From the NCBI GenBank assembly GCA_964462945.1, contig CAYWZW010000012.1:1-64000 (forward strand): 64,000 bases of DNA. The letters are read 5' to 3'. The position numbers and the translations under genes were made by a program. Below are positions 52,963-62,110 of the stretch, piece by piece (within the stretch, counting starts at the first letter, position 1; each line of letters begins with the position of its first letter). The notes under the pieces are model-generated. The model searched no databases and was not told the origin of the DNA. It worked only from the letters and a program-made list of their open reading frames with translations. This DNA comes from GCA-020343675 sp964462945. GTDB taxonomy: Bacteria > Planctomycetota > Phycisphaerae > Sedimentisphaerales > Anaerobacaceae.

Positions 52963-55230
52963 ATGAAAAATATGCTACGAATATCGCTGGTTTTGGTTTG
53001 CACGTTTGGATGGACCGGTCAGGCCCAGGCTGCGCAAGACGACCTGCCCGAGCTGATCAAGCGAGTTCTGCCGGCCGTCGTGACGCTCCGGACATACGAT
53101 GGTCAGGGAAAAGTCTTGAATCAGGGCAGCGGTTTCTTCGTTAGCGAGCAGGGCCACCTGATCACCAGTTACGACATTCTGGAAGGGGCATCCCGCGGCC
53201 AAATCAGAACGTCTGATGGTGGAGAGTATTCGGTCAGAGGCGTCCTGGCGGCAGATGTGGAAGCCGGGCTCGTAATGGTCGCAGCCGCTATACAGGGTAA
53301 GGCCGTCAAGCCCGTGCGCATGGCCAAGGCAGTGCCGCAAATCACTGAGCCTGTGATCGTCGTCGGCGGTTCCACCGGGTCGGAGCAATCCGCAAGTGAA
53401 GGTATCGTGTCTGTCATCCGCGACGTGCCGACAATCGAAAGGATATATCAAGTATCGGCTCCCATCGGGCCGGGCTTAAGGGGCGGCCCTGTGGTCAATA
53501 TGAGGGGCGAAGTGGTCGGCGTCGCCGCCGTCCGGACGATAGAAGGGCAGAATCTGAATTTCGCCGTTCCCGTAGAGCGGTTCTTGTCCGCCGAATCGGG
53601 GAAAAAAGAACAGACCTTGAGAGAGTGGGCTTCTGATCCCCTGCCTTGGCAGGGGCAATCAGAACCCGGCAGGAACTTATGTCAAGAGGGTATGGCCTTT
53701 GTATGGGCCGGCAAGTACGACAAGGCTCTCGACTGCTTCAAGAAAGCTATGGAGGCGGACAAACAGTCTGCAGAGCCGTGGTTCTATGCCGGCTATTGTT
53801 ATGCCGGGTTGGGCCGCCATCTGGAGGCGGTGGAAGCATACGGGCGGGCCATTGGTGCCAAAGCCGACTACGCACAGGCCCACTATTACCTCGCGTTGGC
53901 CCAAAGCGAGCTTGGGCGCCATCTGGAAGCAATAGAGACCTGTAAGAAGGCGCTGGGCATCAAACCCAATATGGCCGAAGCGCACTCCGCCTTGGGACTG
54001 TCCTATGCCAAGCTGGGCCGGTACAGCGAAGCGATTGAGGCGTTCAGCCAGGCCATCCAGGTCAAGCCGGACTACGCAGAAGCTCACTACGATCTGGGCG
54101 TAGTCTATGGCGAGCTTAAACGCCACCAGGAGGCTATGGACGCCTTCAAGCAAGCCATACGGGTCAGGCCGGATTACGTGGATGCTCACTACAACCTCGG
54201 TGTAGCCTACAGCGAGCTCGGCCGCTACCAGGAGGCGGTGGAAGCCTTCCAACAGGTCCTCCGCATCGAACCGGACTTCATGGAAGCTCACAGCAAGCTG
54301 CGGGCGACATATTCTCTCCTCGGCCGCCATCAAGAAGCGATCGAGGCCTGCAAGGAAGCCATCCGCATCAAACCGGATGACGCGATGGCTCACTATGACC
54401 TGGGTGTAGCTTATGACGGTCTGGCGCGCTATCCTGAGGCCGCAGAAGCTTACGAGCAAGCGATTCGCCTCAAACGCGATTACCTGGAGGCTTACCACAA
54501 CCTGGGGGTCGCCTACGGAGAGCTTGGCCGGCACCAGGAGGCGATAGAGGCCTTCAAGCAGGCGATACAAATCGAACCCGACGACCCAAAGGCTTACTCC
54601 GGCCTGGGGTTCTCCTATGGCGAGCTCGGCCGCTATCAAGAAGCGATTGAGGCCTGCAAACAAGCCATCCACATCAGGCCTGATTATGAAACGGCTCACC
54701 TTGCGCTGGGGATCGCGTACGAGGGGCTCGGCCGCTACGACGAGGCGATCGACGCCTTCAAGCAGGCCGTCACGGTGAAGCCGGATTTTGCGGATGGCCA
54801 CCTCAATCTGGGAATCGTGTACGGCCGGCTCGGACGCTACGAAGAGGCAATCGAGGCGTGCAGGCGGGCCGTCCAGGTAAAGCCCGATTATGCCGCGGCT
54901 CACTTCGGGCTGGGGATCGCGTTTAACGAGCTCGGCCGCCATGAGGAAGCGGTGGAAGCGTTCAAACAGGCCGTTCGCGCCAGCGCCAATTTCGCCGAGG
55001 CCCATTTGAACCTGGGGATCACATACGGCCAGCTCGGGCGCTACCCGGAAGCGATTGAAGCCTTCAAGCGGGCTGTCTCCCTGCTGCCCGACAATGCCAA
55101 CGCCCACTTCGGATTGGGACTATCCTATCTGTCGGTCGATGACAAGGGTTCAGCCCTTGAGGAATACAAGATATTGAAGACTCTAAACAAAGCGATGGCC
55201 AACGAGCTTTTCGACCGCATCTACAAATAG
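52963..55230 (+). CDS. Secreted HtrA-like pseudoprotease with 15 TPR repeats
   Basis: A 755-residue protein with a signal peptide (SLVLVCTFGWTGQAQA). Residues about 28-215 have the trypsin/HtrA fold (GSGFFVSEQGHLITSYDILE, QVSAPIGPGLRGGPVVNM), but all three catalytic positions are replaced: Asp71 for His, Gly102 for Asp and Arg173 for Ser. Residues about 240-755 are 15 successive 34-residue TPRs (pattern ..LG..Y.ELGR..EAIEA.K.AI.IKPD...AH), the last one degenerate. There is no PDZ domain. It is therefore probably an extracytoplasmic binding or scaffold protein. It follows the VOC lipoprotein gene by 8 bases and converges on the type II secretion cluster. Confidence 0.88.
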   Translation: MKNMLRISLVLVCTFGWTGQAQAAQDDLPELIKRVLPAVVTLRTYDGQGKVLNQGSGFFVSEQGHLITSYDILEGASRGQIRTSDGGEYSVRGVLAADVEAGLVMVAAAIQGKAVKPVRMAKAVPQITEPVIVVGGSTGSEQSASEGIVSVIRDVPTIERIYQVSAPIGPGLRGGPVVNMRGEVVGVAAVRTIEGQNLNFAVPVERFLSAESGKKEQTLREWASDPLPWQGQSEPGRNLCQEGMAFVWAGKYDKALDCFKKAMEADKQSAEPWFYAGYCYAGLGRHLEAVEAYGRAIGAKADYAQAHYYLALAQSELGRHLEAIETCKKALGIKPNMAEAHSALGLSYAKLGRYSEAIEAFSQAIQVKPDYAEAHYDLGVVYGELKRHQEAMDAFKQAIRVRPDYVDAHYNLGVAYSELGRYQEAVEAFQQVLRIEPDFMEAHSKLRATYSLLGRHQEAIEACKEAIRIKPDDAMAHYDLGVAYDGLARYPEAAEAYEQAIRLKRDYLEAYHNLGVAYGELGRHQEAIEAFKQAIQIEPDDPKAYSGLGFSYGELGRYQEAIEACKQAIHIRPDYETAHLALGIAYEGLGRYDEAIDAFKQAVTVKPDFADGHLNLGIVYGRLGRYEEAIEACRRAVQVKPDYAAAHFGLGIAFNELGRHEEAVEAFKQAVRASANFAEAHLNLGITYGQLGRYPEAIEAFKRAVSLLPDNANAHFGLGLSYLSVDDKGSALEEYKILKTLNKAMANELFDRIYK

Positions 55231-55386
55231 AGGCATTCGACGGTCTGCGGTACCCAGACGGATCTTCGGACAAAAACGTCACACCTTCCCCACAGAGAGA
55301 ACCGCTGCGCCACATCCCAGCGGTCCCCGCCTTTGCTCTGGCCAGGTGAATCGCGTCTGCGCGTCCGCAAGAAAAACGGCGCGGCT

Positions 55387-58300
55387 CTACTTATCGAGGC
55401 CTTCCACCATCGCGTCTAATCGCTCCCGGATCTTATCGAGTTTTTCCTTCGGACGTTCTATTTCCTGTTTTGCATCGGGAGAGGTCTTGTCGGGCTCATC
55501 TATCACGTAAGGTGTAATAAACACGAGCATTTCGTTGTTGGTTGCTTTACTTTCTTGATGGCTGAAGAGAGCTCCCAACAGGGGTATATCACTCAATCCC
55601 GGAATTCCTCGCTTGACAAGGCTTTCTTCCTGGAAGAGGATGCCGCCGAGCATGATGGTTTGGCCGTCCCCGGCAATCATGTTGGTTTTAGTCTCCATCT
55701 CGGTTCTGACCGGTTGGTTGTTTGCTAAGTCGCTCGTGAGCTGGGAGATGATGATGTTGATAATCATATCCACGTCTTTGTTGGGTGTAATGCTCGGCCG
55801 AACGGCCAGATTCATACCGACTCTTTGAAATTCGAAATTCTGCGTCGAGGTACCGGTGCCCGTGGTCGCTGCCGTGTAGAAAGCGACGTTTTGACCCTTG
55901 AAGAAACTGGCCTCTTCATTGTCTTGAGTCCACAGCGTCTGTTGGTTGAGAACCTTGGCATTGACTTTCTTGACAAGGAAATCAATCAGCACGGTGACAT
56001 TCGCTGTAATGGTATTGGTGACTTGAGTTCCCTGGTTGCCGCCCGCGCCCCATACGAGTGACCCGTGTCTGTCGAGCTGGGTCAGCGCGTTCAATGCGGT
56101 GATTGAGTTTTCATCCAGAGTACCGAACGCAGCCGGATTCGTGGCCAGTTGCACTCCCAGCGAGGAGAGATTCTTGTGGTCAACTTCCACAATGACTGCC
56201 TTTATCATGACCTGTTTGCCGGGTACGTCAAGCTCTTGGATCAGTTGTTCGATATTAGGTATATACTCCGGAGGGGAAAGAACAAGGATCGATTTGGTGC
56301 GGGGATCAGGAACAAAACGTATCCTGCCGATGACATTGCTGATCGGCATTTCCGTATCGACGGTGCGGCGCGCCCCCGACCCGGACCACCACGGTGTATA
56401 TTGGGTTTGGCTGGTGCTGGTTTGAGTACCGCCGCTGCCGCTGCTGCTACTGCTACTGCTGGTGTCTTCCTGCATCGAGTACTGGCTCAGTCCTGTTGCA
56501 CTGCGCCGCAGGCTTGCCGATGTACCGGCCTCGGCAAACATGGCATTGAGGATTTCACTGAGCACTTCCGGGTCCGCATACTTGAGCGTGACAACTGTCG
56601 GCACCTCAGCCATCTCTTCCTTGTCAAGCTCAGACACCAGCTTCTCGATCACGTCGTACGCCTCGGGAATCTTGCTGATTACGATGATCTTCTTGGTCCC
56701 CGGCACTTCTTCAAAAGTCAACTGCCCGTACAGCGCCCCGATGATTTTCTCCTGGTCCACCATCTGGCTGCCGAACATGCTCCGCAACATCGAAAGCCCC
56801 CTGTTGCCGCTGCTGCTGCTGCCGCCACCCTCGCTGAAAAGCGTGTTCAGCAAATCGGCCATCTGCACGGGGTCCATGTTGCGCAGCTCGATGATTCTGG
56901 GCTTGACGGCCTCCACATCCAGCGGAACGTCCCACTCTGTGATCCGCTTCCTGATTTCTTCCAGATTCTCCGGCGAGGCAATCACCGTAAGCTCCTTGAG
57001 CGATGGGTACGCGACGACTTTCACCGTGTCGGAAGATTGTGCCGAGCCGCTGCGCCCCCTGGAGGAATAGGGGCTATATCCGCCATAGAAGCCGAAACTG
57101 CTGCTGCGGCTGCTCGTGCTGCTTCCCTGGTACAGTTCGTCCAGCTTTTCCTTCACCATGTCCGGGTCGGCATGTTTGAGCTTGATGTGGGCGGTCTCGA
57201 ACAGCCCCGGAGGAAGGTCCACCTCGGCAATCATTTTCTTGACGATCTCTCGCAAATCCTTTCTGCCAAAAACGATCACCTGCCTTGTCTCGGTCAGCGG
57301 CTGAACGAGAATGCTCGGCAGAAACTCCGTCCCCGGAAGGTCCCGGAATCCTTCCCCGATGCTGTTTTCCACCTCCCGCGGGTCGGCATACCTGAGCTGG
57401 ACCACCTCGTACTCCGATTCCACCGGCTCTTCTTTGTCGAGCTTGCTCACCCATTCTCTGATCTGCTTCAAGTCTTCCGCCGACGCTTTCGCGATGATCC
57501 ACTTGCGCCGCGGCTCAGGGATAAGAACGATTGGGCCCTTCGTCGTCCCGACCACAACGGACGTCGCCGTCGCTGTCTTCGAGTCCGGTCTCTTGGCGGT
57601 GCTGCCGGAGGAGGGCGATTTGGATGAGCTCGACGAATCGCGGCTTGGCTCACGCGATTCAGGCCTTGACCCAAACGGCCCCCCAAAGGAACCCCGGCCA
57701 GAATCCCTGCTTAACCTTCGAGTAGTAAGCCCCTGGGTCTCACCCAACAGGATGTTCAACATCTGAACGATTTCCGAAGGATCGCCGTAGCGAACCTCAA
57801 TCACGTCCGTCACGGCCTGCTCGGCCCCCGGCACGTCAAACTGCTGGATAATCCGCTCCAGGCGCATCAGATTCCCGACCGTATCAATCACCATCAGGGT
57901 GCCGCTGGCTTCATCAACACTGACGTAGCCGTGCTCGCCGATCAGCGGCTGAATAATCGTGCCCATCTGCGAGGGGCTGTAGCTTGTCATCTCGAAGAAC
58001 TTCTGGACAATCTGCTCTTTGTTTTCGATCAGAGCAAGCGGTTCGCCGGCCGCTATCGTGGGAATCCGGCCGAGTTTCGCATCCGCGATCGGCTCCAGGA
58101 ATATCTCCCCATCTGTTTCCGTCGCAATGTAACCCTTCAGGCGCAGCGCGCTGTAAATCACCGCAATGGCCTTGCTCCTGGGCAGTTTGTCCGGCGCGTA
58201 GATGGTCACTCTCTGCTGCATCGCCTGATCGGTTGGAATGATCACCTTGCCGGTCCACGCCGCAAGTTTTTCGATGATACTCTTCATCTCCACGCTCTTG

Positions 58301-58587
58301 AGGTTCACGAACTCCATCGGCCCGTTTGGCTCAGCCAGTGTGCTGGGCGCAGCAGCGGCAACCGTTTTTTCGGGCTCGTTCGCCTCGGCCGGTTTTTGCG
58401 GCTCGTTGACGTCGAAGCTCACCATAGGCTCGTTTGCCTCGGCCGGCGTGCTGGGCTCCGCAGCGACTTCAATTGCACCCGGCTCTTGCAGTTGTTCGGG
58501 CAACGGCGGGTAGAAACCAACCCTCCAGACAATCAGAACCGCTGCAAGACCGACTATTATTGACATGACTGATTTTGACCGTTCCAT
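55387..58587 (-). CDS. Type II secretion secretin, GspD-like, with extra N-type domains
   Basis: A 1066-residue protein, longer than common GspD (about 650-750). I use the ATG at 58587 (GAGGTG upstream), nine bases inside a possible GTG start. An N-terminal membrane segment is followed by a Pro/Glu/Ala-rich stretch and an N0-like domain (FVNLKSVEMKSIIEKLAAWT). About six N1-like modules follow, most marked by Y-A-D-P or equivalent (RYGDPSEIVQML, LRYADPREVENSI, LKHADPDMVKEKL, ELRNMDPVQMADLL, LKYADPEVLSEIL), several with Ser/Gly-rich insertions. The secretin domain has VMIKAVIVEVDHKNLSSLG, SQLTSDLANNQPVRTEMETK, GQTIMLGGILFQEE and GIPGLSDIPLLGALF. It forms the outer-membrane pore. Last gene of the cluster. 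Confidence 0.9.
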   Translation of the reverse strand: MERSKSVMSIIVGLAAVLIVWRVGFYPPLPEQLQEPGAIEVAAEPSTPAEANEPMVSFDVNEPQKPAEANEPEKTVAAAAPSTLAEPNGPMEFVNLKSVEMKSIIEKLAAWTGKVIIPTDQAMQQRVTIYAPDKLPRSKAIAVIYSALRLKGYIATETDGEIFLEPIADAKLGRIPTIAAGEPLALIENKEQIVQKFFEMTSYSPSQMGTIIQPLIGEHGYVSVDEASGTLMVIDTVGNLMRLERIIQQFDVPGAEQAVTDVIEVRYGDPSEIVQMLNILLGETQGLTTRRLSRDSGRGSFGGPFGSRPESREPSRDSSSSSKSPSSGSTAKRPDSKTATATSVVVGTTKGPIVLIPEPRRKWIIAKASAEDLKQIREWVSKLDKEEPVESEYEVVQLRYADPREVENSIGEGFRDLPGTEFLPSILVQPLTETRQVIVFGRKDLREIVKKMIAEVDLPPGLFETAHIKLKHADPDMVKEKLDELYQGSSTSSRSSSFGFYGGYSPYSSRGRSGSAQSSDTVKVVAYPSLKELTVIASPENLEEIRKRITEWDVPLDVEAVKPRIIELRNMDPVQMADLLNTLFSEGGGSSSSGNRGLSMLRSMFGSQMVDQEKIIGALYGQLTFEEVPGTKKIIVISKIPEAYDVIEKLVSELDKEEMAEVPTVVTLKYADPEVLSEILNAMFAEAGTSASLRRSATGLSQYSMQEDTSSSSSSSGSGGTQTSTSQTQYTPWWSGSGARRTVDTEMPISNVIGRIRFVPDPRTKSILVLSPPEYIPNIEQLIQELDVPGKQVMIKAVIVEVDHKNLSSLGVQLATNPAAFGTLDENSITALNALTQLDRHGSLVWGAGGNQGTQVTNTITANVTVLIDFLVKKVNAKVLNQQTLWTQDNEEASFFKGQNVAFYTAATTGTGTSTQNFEFQRVGMNLAVRPSITPNKDVDMIINIIISQLTSDLANNQPVRTEMETKTNMIAGDGQTIMLGGILFQEESLVKRGIPGLSDIPLLGALFSHQESKATNNEMLVFITPYVIDEPDKTSPDAKQEIERPKEKLDKIRERLDAMVEGLDK

Positions 58588-58608
58588 TCTACTCACCTCT
58601 ATTTAAGC

Positions 58609-59211
58609 TTAATTATTTTCTTGCTGCCCGGCATCCGGACCACTACCCCGCTGTCTGCCGCCTTCGCCGCCACCAAAGCCCCGGTCGCCGCCGAATCCTC
58701 GGGGGGCAAAGCCGTATTTTTCACGCATTTGAGCCTGGGCCTCTTGCCTCTCCTCCTCGGACATTTGGTCCCATCGGGCCCTCAGTGCATCCATTTCCTC
58801 TCTCATTTTGGCCCGATCTTCTTCGGAGAGCTGAGGCATACCCTCGCGCTGCCTGCCCTGCCTGCCGCCCACTCTGTCACGCATTTGGGTCATCGCCTGT
58901 TGCCTTTCCTCCTCGGACATGTTCTCAAATCGCTGCCTCATCCCCGCCATTTTGTCCCCTGCGGGTCCGGGCCCCTCTCCAGGAGAAGGCATGCCCTGCG
59001 GCCCTTCGGAGGCGGGAGCAGGCGGCAGTGCTTTTGCGATGCCTTCCGTTGAGGGTTCGGCGGTGGGCTTCTTGACCTCAGCGGCTGCCTGCGGCTCAAC
59101 CCCGGCCCGCCGGAACCTGTATTCTCTGACGCAAACACCGACTCCATAAGCAGCCACAAGCACTATGGCACAGACCAAAACGAATACTACTGTTGTTCCT
59201 GACCGTTTCAT
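58609..59211 (-). CDS. Membrane protein with Met/Glu-rich repeats, companion of GspC-like protein
   Basis: A 200-residue protein from the ATG at 59211, chosen because GAGGTG lies just upstream and the next residues form a membrane helix (TTVVFVLVCAIVLVAAYGVG). After a Pro/Glu-rich linker come two helices with the motif RFENMSEEERQ and RWDQMSEEERQEAQAQMREK, then a Gly/Arg-rich tail (APRGFGGDRGFGGGEGGRQR). The same motif and tail occur at the end of the GspC-like protein one gene upstream. It lies between that gene and the secretin gene, so a role in the secretion machine is likely but undefined. Confidence 0.7.
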   Translation of the reverse strand: MKRSGTTVVFVLVCAIVLVAAYGVGVCVREYRFRRAGVEPQAAAEVKKPTAEPSTEGIAKALPPAPASEGPQGMPSPGEGPGPAGDKMAGMRQRFENMSEEERQQAMTQMRDRVGGRQGRQREGMPQLSEEDRAKMREEMDALRARWDQMSEEERQEAQAQMREKYGFAPRGFGGDRGFGGGEGGRQRGSGPDAGQQENN

Positions 59212-59236
59212 TTTACACCTCATGTCAATTATCTTG

Positions 59237-60016
59237 TTACCGTCTGCCACCGGGACCCCGGTCCCCGCCACCACCTCGGCCTCGGTCGCCGCCGGGTCCA
59301 CCTCTGCCACCAAAGCCGAAGCTTTCAGCTCGCTGACGCATCTCATCTCTGAATCTTTCCCGCTCCGCTTCGGACATATTCTCAAATCTTTCTCTCATTG
59401 CCATAAAATCCCCTCCCGGCCCCATTCTGCCTCCAAACCCTGGCGGCCCACCCTCGACTCGGACGGTAACTGCCTCGGCGGTTCCTTCTTTGCGCTCGCC
59501 GCCCCCTTCCCCTTCACCTGCCTTAGCTTCCCCTGATGCCGGCCCTCGTCCGGGCTTTGGCGCCTCGGCAACAACGGCCTGGATCGGGTAGAAAACTTTC
59601 TCCTTGCCTTCCCATTCGGTTGTCACTGAGGTCGGGCCGATGGCCGTAATCTTTGCGTCTGCCACCCTATCCCCGACTTTATACCATTTGTCATTTATGA
59701 GCACTTCATCGCCGAATATGGCAAACACGTCCTTCACAGGGTGCTGCTTCGGCGCAGGCGGCGAAAATAGATTGTTCTTTTTCAGGTTGTCTGCAATCGG
59801 TTTGGATTTGGCCAACTGGGCTTCGACAACCTTGGAGTCCGACTCACTTTGCGCGATCGCCCGCTTTACGACGCTCTGCGCCCTGGCCGAGGCCACAAAA
59901 AAGCCCGTGACCTTAACCAGGATCAAGACACCGCAGAGCACCGCAATCCCAAGCAGTACGGTCGGAATGATCTCTTTCCTGTATTTCAGACGATCTCTTA
60001 CAGCGTCAAGGTTCAT
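59237..60016 (-). CDS. GspC-like type II secretion protein with extra Gly/Arg tail
   Basis: A 259-residue protein with GGAG before the ATG. An N-terminal helix (TVLLGIAVLCGVLILVKVTG) is followed by a linker with NLKKNNLFSPPAP and a beta domain of the GspC homology-region / PilP type (DVFAIFGDEVLINDKWYKVG, ITAIGPTSVTTEWEGKEKVF). In other systems this domain contacts the secretin. The last 90 residues are unusual: a Glu/Gly-rich linker, RERFENMSEAERERFRDEMR and a long GGRGGPGGDRGRGG tail. It overlaps nothing and follows the GspM-like gene by 12 bases, so the genes are co-transcribed. Confidence 0.75.
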   Translation of the reverse strand: MNLDAVRDRLKYRKEIIPTVLLGIAVLCGVLILVKVTGFFVASARAQSVVKRAIAQSESDSKVVEAQLAKSKPIADNLKKNNLFSPPAPKQHPVKDVFAIFGDEVLINDKWYKVGDRVADAKITAIGPTSVTTEWEGKEKVFYPIQAVVAEAPKPGRGPASGEAKAGEGEGGGERKEGTAEAVTVRVEGGPPGFGGRMGPGGDFMAMRERFENMSEAERERFRDEMRQRAESFGFGGRGGPGGDRGRGGGGDRGPGGRR

Positions 60017-60028
60017 AATCCACGTCTC

Positions 60029-60547
60029 CTATCTGGCAAACGTCGATACCGTGAAATCCAGCTCCACTTCTTCTCGCTTTTTCGGATCGACCTTGATTTT
60101 GAATTCCTCTATCCCGACCAGGTACGGATTCTCGTTCAACCGGGCCAGAAAATCCAGCGCCTGCGAAAACCTGCACGTGGCATTACACTTCACCAGCAGC
60201 AGCTTGTAGCCGGCCTGCGACGATTTCTTGGGGGGCTGAAGCTGCAGCGGTTTGTTTCTGATTCCGGCCTTCTGCAATTGCTCGCTGAGCTTGTCTCTGA
60301 ACAAAAATTTCTGCTGCTCTTCGATTTGCGGCATTTCAAATACGGGCACGATAGCCATCAGGCCCGCCTGCTTGGCCTTATCTACGTCAATCGCATCCAA
60401 TTTCGCCTCAAGTGCGGCCCCGCGTGCCCTGGCCTGTGCCCATCGCGTCCGCCACTTCGAGCCGAAGAAAAGCACAAGGATGACCGCTGCGCCCACGGCT
60501 CCGATCTTCAGCGCTCGTATGTCTTTTTCACTTAATTTCTTGATCAT
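60029..60547 (-). CDS. GspM/PilO-like type II secretion protein
   Basis: A 172-residue protein with a single N-terminal membrane helix (IGAVGAAVILVLFFG), a coiled segment (ARARGAALEAKLDAIDVDKA) and a ferredoxin-like C-terminal part (YKLLLVKCNATCRFSQALDF, then LARLNENPYLVGIEEFKIKV). This is the layout of GspM/PilO inner-membrane platform proteins. It follows the GspL-like gene by 15 bases. AGGGGAAACC precedes the ATG. Confidence 0.78.
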   Translation of the reverse strand: MIKKLSEKDIRALKIGAVGAAVILVLFFGSKWRTRWAQARARGAALEAKLDAIDVDKAKQAGLMAIVPVFEMPQIEEQQKFLFRDKLSEQLQKAGIRNKPLQLQPPKKSSQAGYKLLLVKCNATCRFSQALDFLARLNENPYLVGIEEFKIKVDPKKREEVELDFTVSTFAR

Positions 60548-60562
60548 GGTTTCCCCTGATTC

Positions 60563-62047
60563 TCAGCCCTGAGCTTTTGTCGCTTTTTGTGTGAAATTCT
60601 TATACTGAAAAGTCATGGTAAATGTGATTCTCCTGCTCTTGCTGTCCACGCTCGCGGTGGGGGGGTTCACCTTATCTATCCCCTTGCTGTTCTGTAAGCT
60701 TTTCTCAAATCGGCTCAAGTCGTCGTTGCTGCCCGCCTGCCCTGTGATACTCACCGGCTGGCCCTTTTTGAAATGCAGGCTGTTCAACGTAATGCCTCTT
60801 GCGCCGCTTTCGTTCACCAGGTTCAGAAGCTCCAGCAAATCCGGCCTTTCCCGTGCAACCACTTTGATCAGGTTCTGTTTCTTCAGGAGCAGGTCCATAT
60901 CTATATTCGAGATAGACGCTTCCAAACGCTTTTCTATTGCATTCGGACTGGTCATATCAACCGCGTAGGATACAATAGCCAGTAAGACCAGCATCACAGC
61001 GGCAATGGCACAGGCTACCTTCGGCGAGTACAGCCAATGCTTCTTTTCTTCCTTCGCCACCGGGTTGTACAAGCGTTCAAAAATGTTAAGCTCGTCCCGG
61101 CCCGCCTCAAGGGCCAGCAGGGCAAGACCTATCGGCGTACGGTATTCGTAGAGGCCCTCGGCGCCGAGATCGCTGTCTGCGGCCAATGTTTTGACGTCCG
61201 GCAAAGCCACTCGTGCGTTCAGCCGCGTCAGCCGCAAAGCCGAAACGATGCTCACATACAGAGCGCCGCCGTCAGAGAGCACGAATACCGGCACTTCCGC
61301 CTGCTCGGCACAACCAAACAATTCCAGCACGCTTCTGACGTCCTGGGTGAATCTTTCAATGGTTATGCTTTGTTCGGACGGCCCGTCTGCCGCAAAATCC
61401 TCGGCTCCCACATCCAGGACCACGGCATTGCTCAATCGCCCGTTTTCGATCAGACAAAGGTGCGTGTTGCGTTCTGCCGCACTCAGCACGACAGCCTTGC
61501 TTTCGCTTCCGGCAAAGACCGTCTTCCACGCCGCGACGATTCCCTCGCAGTCCAACAGTATTTTGGCCGGCTTGAGGGGCCGCACGGTCTCCACGAACGC
61601 CCGCAGATGCTCTCTTCGCGCCACCGCCATCGTAACGCCCATCTGGCCGTCCTGCTCCTGATCGGCGCGCCAAGCCAGCTCAATCTGCTCGGCAGACAGC
61701 GGCAGCCGGGTCTCAGCCTGCAATGCGACGATCGAGGCGATTTCCTTTTGCCCGACCGCAGGCACTGTTGTACGGTGAAAGACTGTTCCGGCCGAGTTAA
61801 ACCCCACGACAACCGTTCTGTCGCTGTCGGCATCCGTCTGCACGCCTGGCTCGACCGACAAGCCGCATGCGGCGGCAAACCGCCTCCAATCCACATCGGC
61901 GACTTCGCTGCTCCTGGTCCAGAGAAGCTCGAAAGACCCATTCTGCTCTCGCAGCCCCACGCTCTTGAGCTTGTTATCCTCTTTTGCGATGGCAACCACG
62001 GACTGCCCTGTCCCCACATCTGTTTTGTTATCAGTCATATCGTTCAA
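60563..62047 (-). CDS. GspL-like platform protein (PilM-like actin fold joined to PilN-like part)
   Basis: A 494-residue protein. The first about 330 residues are an actin-like PilM/GspL cytoplasmic domain (VVAIAKEDNKLKSVGL, ASIVALQAETRLPLSAEQIE, VLDVGAEDFAADG, RTPIGLALLALEAG). A membrane helix (CAIAAVMLVLLAIVSYAVDM, about 355-375) follows, then a PilN-like periplasmic domain (GITLNSLHFKKGQPVSITGQ). This is the usual planctomycete GspL arrangement. The TTG at 62047 is six bases after GGAG, so I prefer it to the ATG three codons later. It connects the secretion ATPase to the membrane platform. Confidence 0.85.
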   Translation of the reverse strand: MNDMTDNKTDVGTGQSVVAIAKEDNKLKSVGLREQNGSFELLWTRSSEVADVDWRRFAAACGLSVEPGVQTDADSDRTVVVGFNSAGTVFHRTTVPAVGQKEIASIVALQAETRLPLSAEQIELAWRADQEQDGQMGVTMAVARREHLRAFVETVRPLKPAKILLDCEGIVAAWKTVFAGSESKAVVLSAAERNTHLCLIENGRLSNAVVLDVGAEDFAADGPSEQSITIERFTQDVRSVLELFGCAEQAEVPVFVLSDGGALYVSIVSALRLTRLNARVALPDVKTLAADSDLGAEGLYEYRTPIGLALLALEAGRDELNIFERLYNPVAKEEKKHWLYSPKVACAIAAVMLVLLAIVSYAVDMTSPNAIEKRLEASISNIDMDLLLKKQNLIKVVARERPDLLELLNLVNESGARGITLNSLHFKKGQPVSITGQAGSNDDLSRFEKSLQNSKGIDKVNPPTASVDSKSRRITFTMTFQYKNFTQKATKAQG

Positions 62048-62110
62048 TTTTCACTCCACAGGCGATAGCAAGCCTTTGAAATCTTCAAGAACCAATAATC
62101 ACTGCACTAC

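Noticed and set aside
53677..55107. Long open frame on the minus strand opposite the TPR gene
   Set aside because: It mirrors the 34-residue repeat of the plus-strand TPR gene and has no start signal; the plus strand has a signal peptide and clear domain.
53685..55200. Regular repeat that could be mistaken for a CRISPR or satellite array
   Set aside because: The 102-base period is the codon length of 34-residue TPR units; repeats are diverged and in frame.
56149..57627. Nearly 500-codon plus-strand frame opposite the secretin gene
   Set aside because: His/Leu/Arg-rich composition without motifs; the secretin on the other strand is unambiguous.
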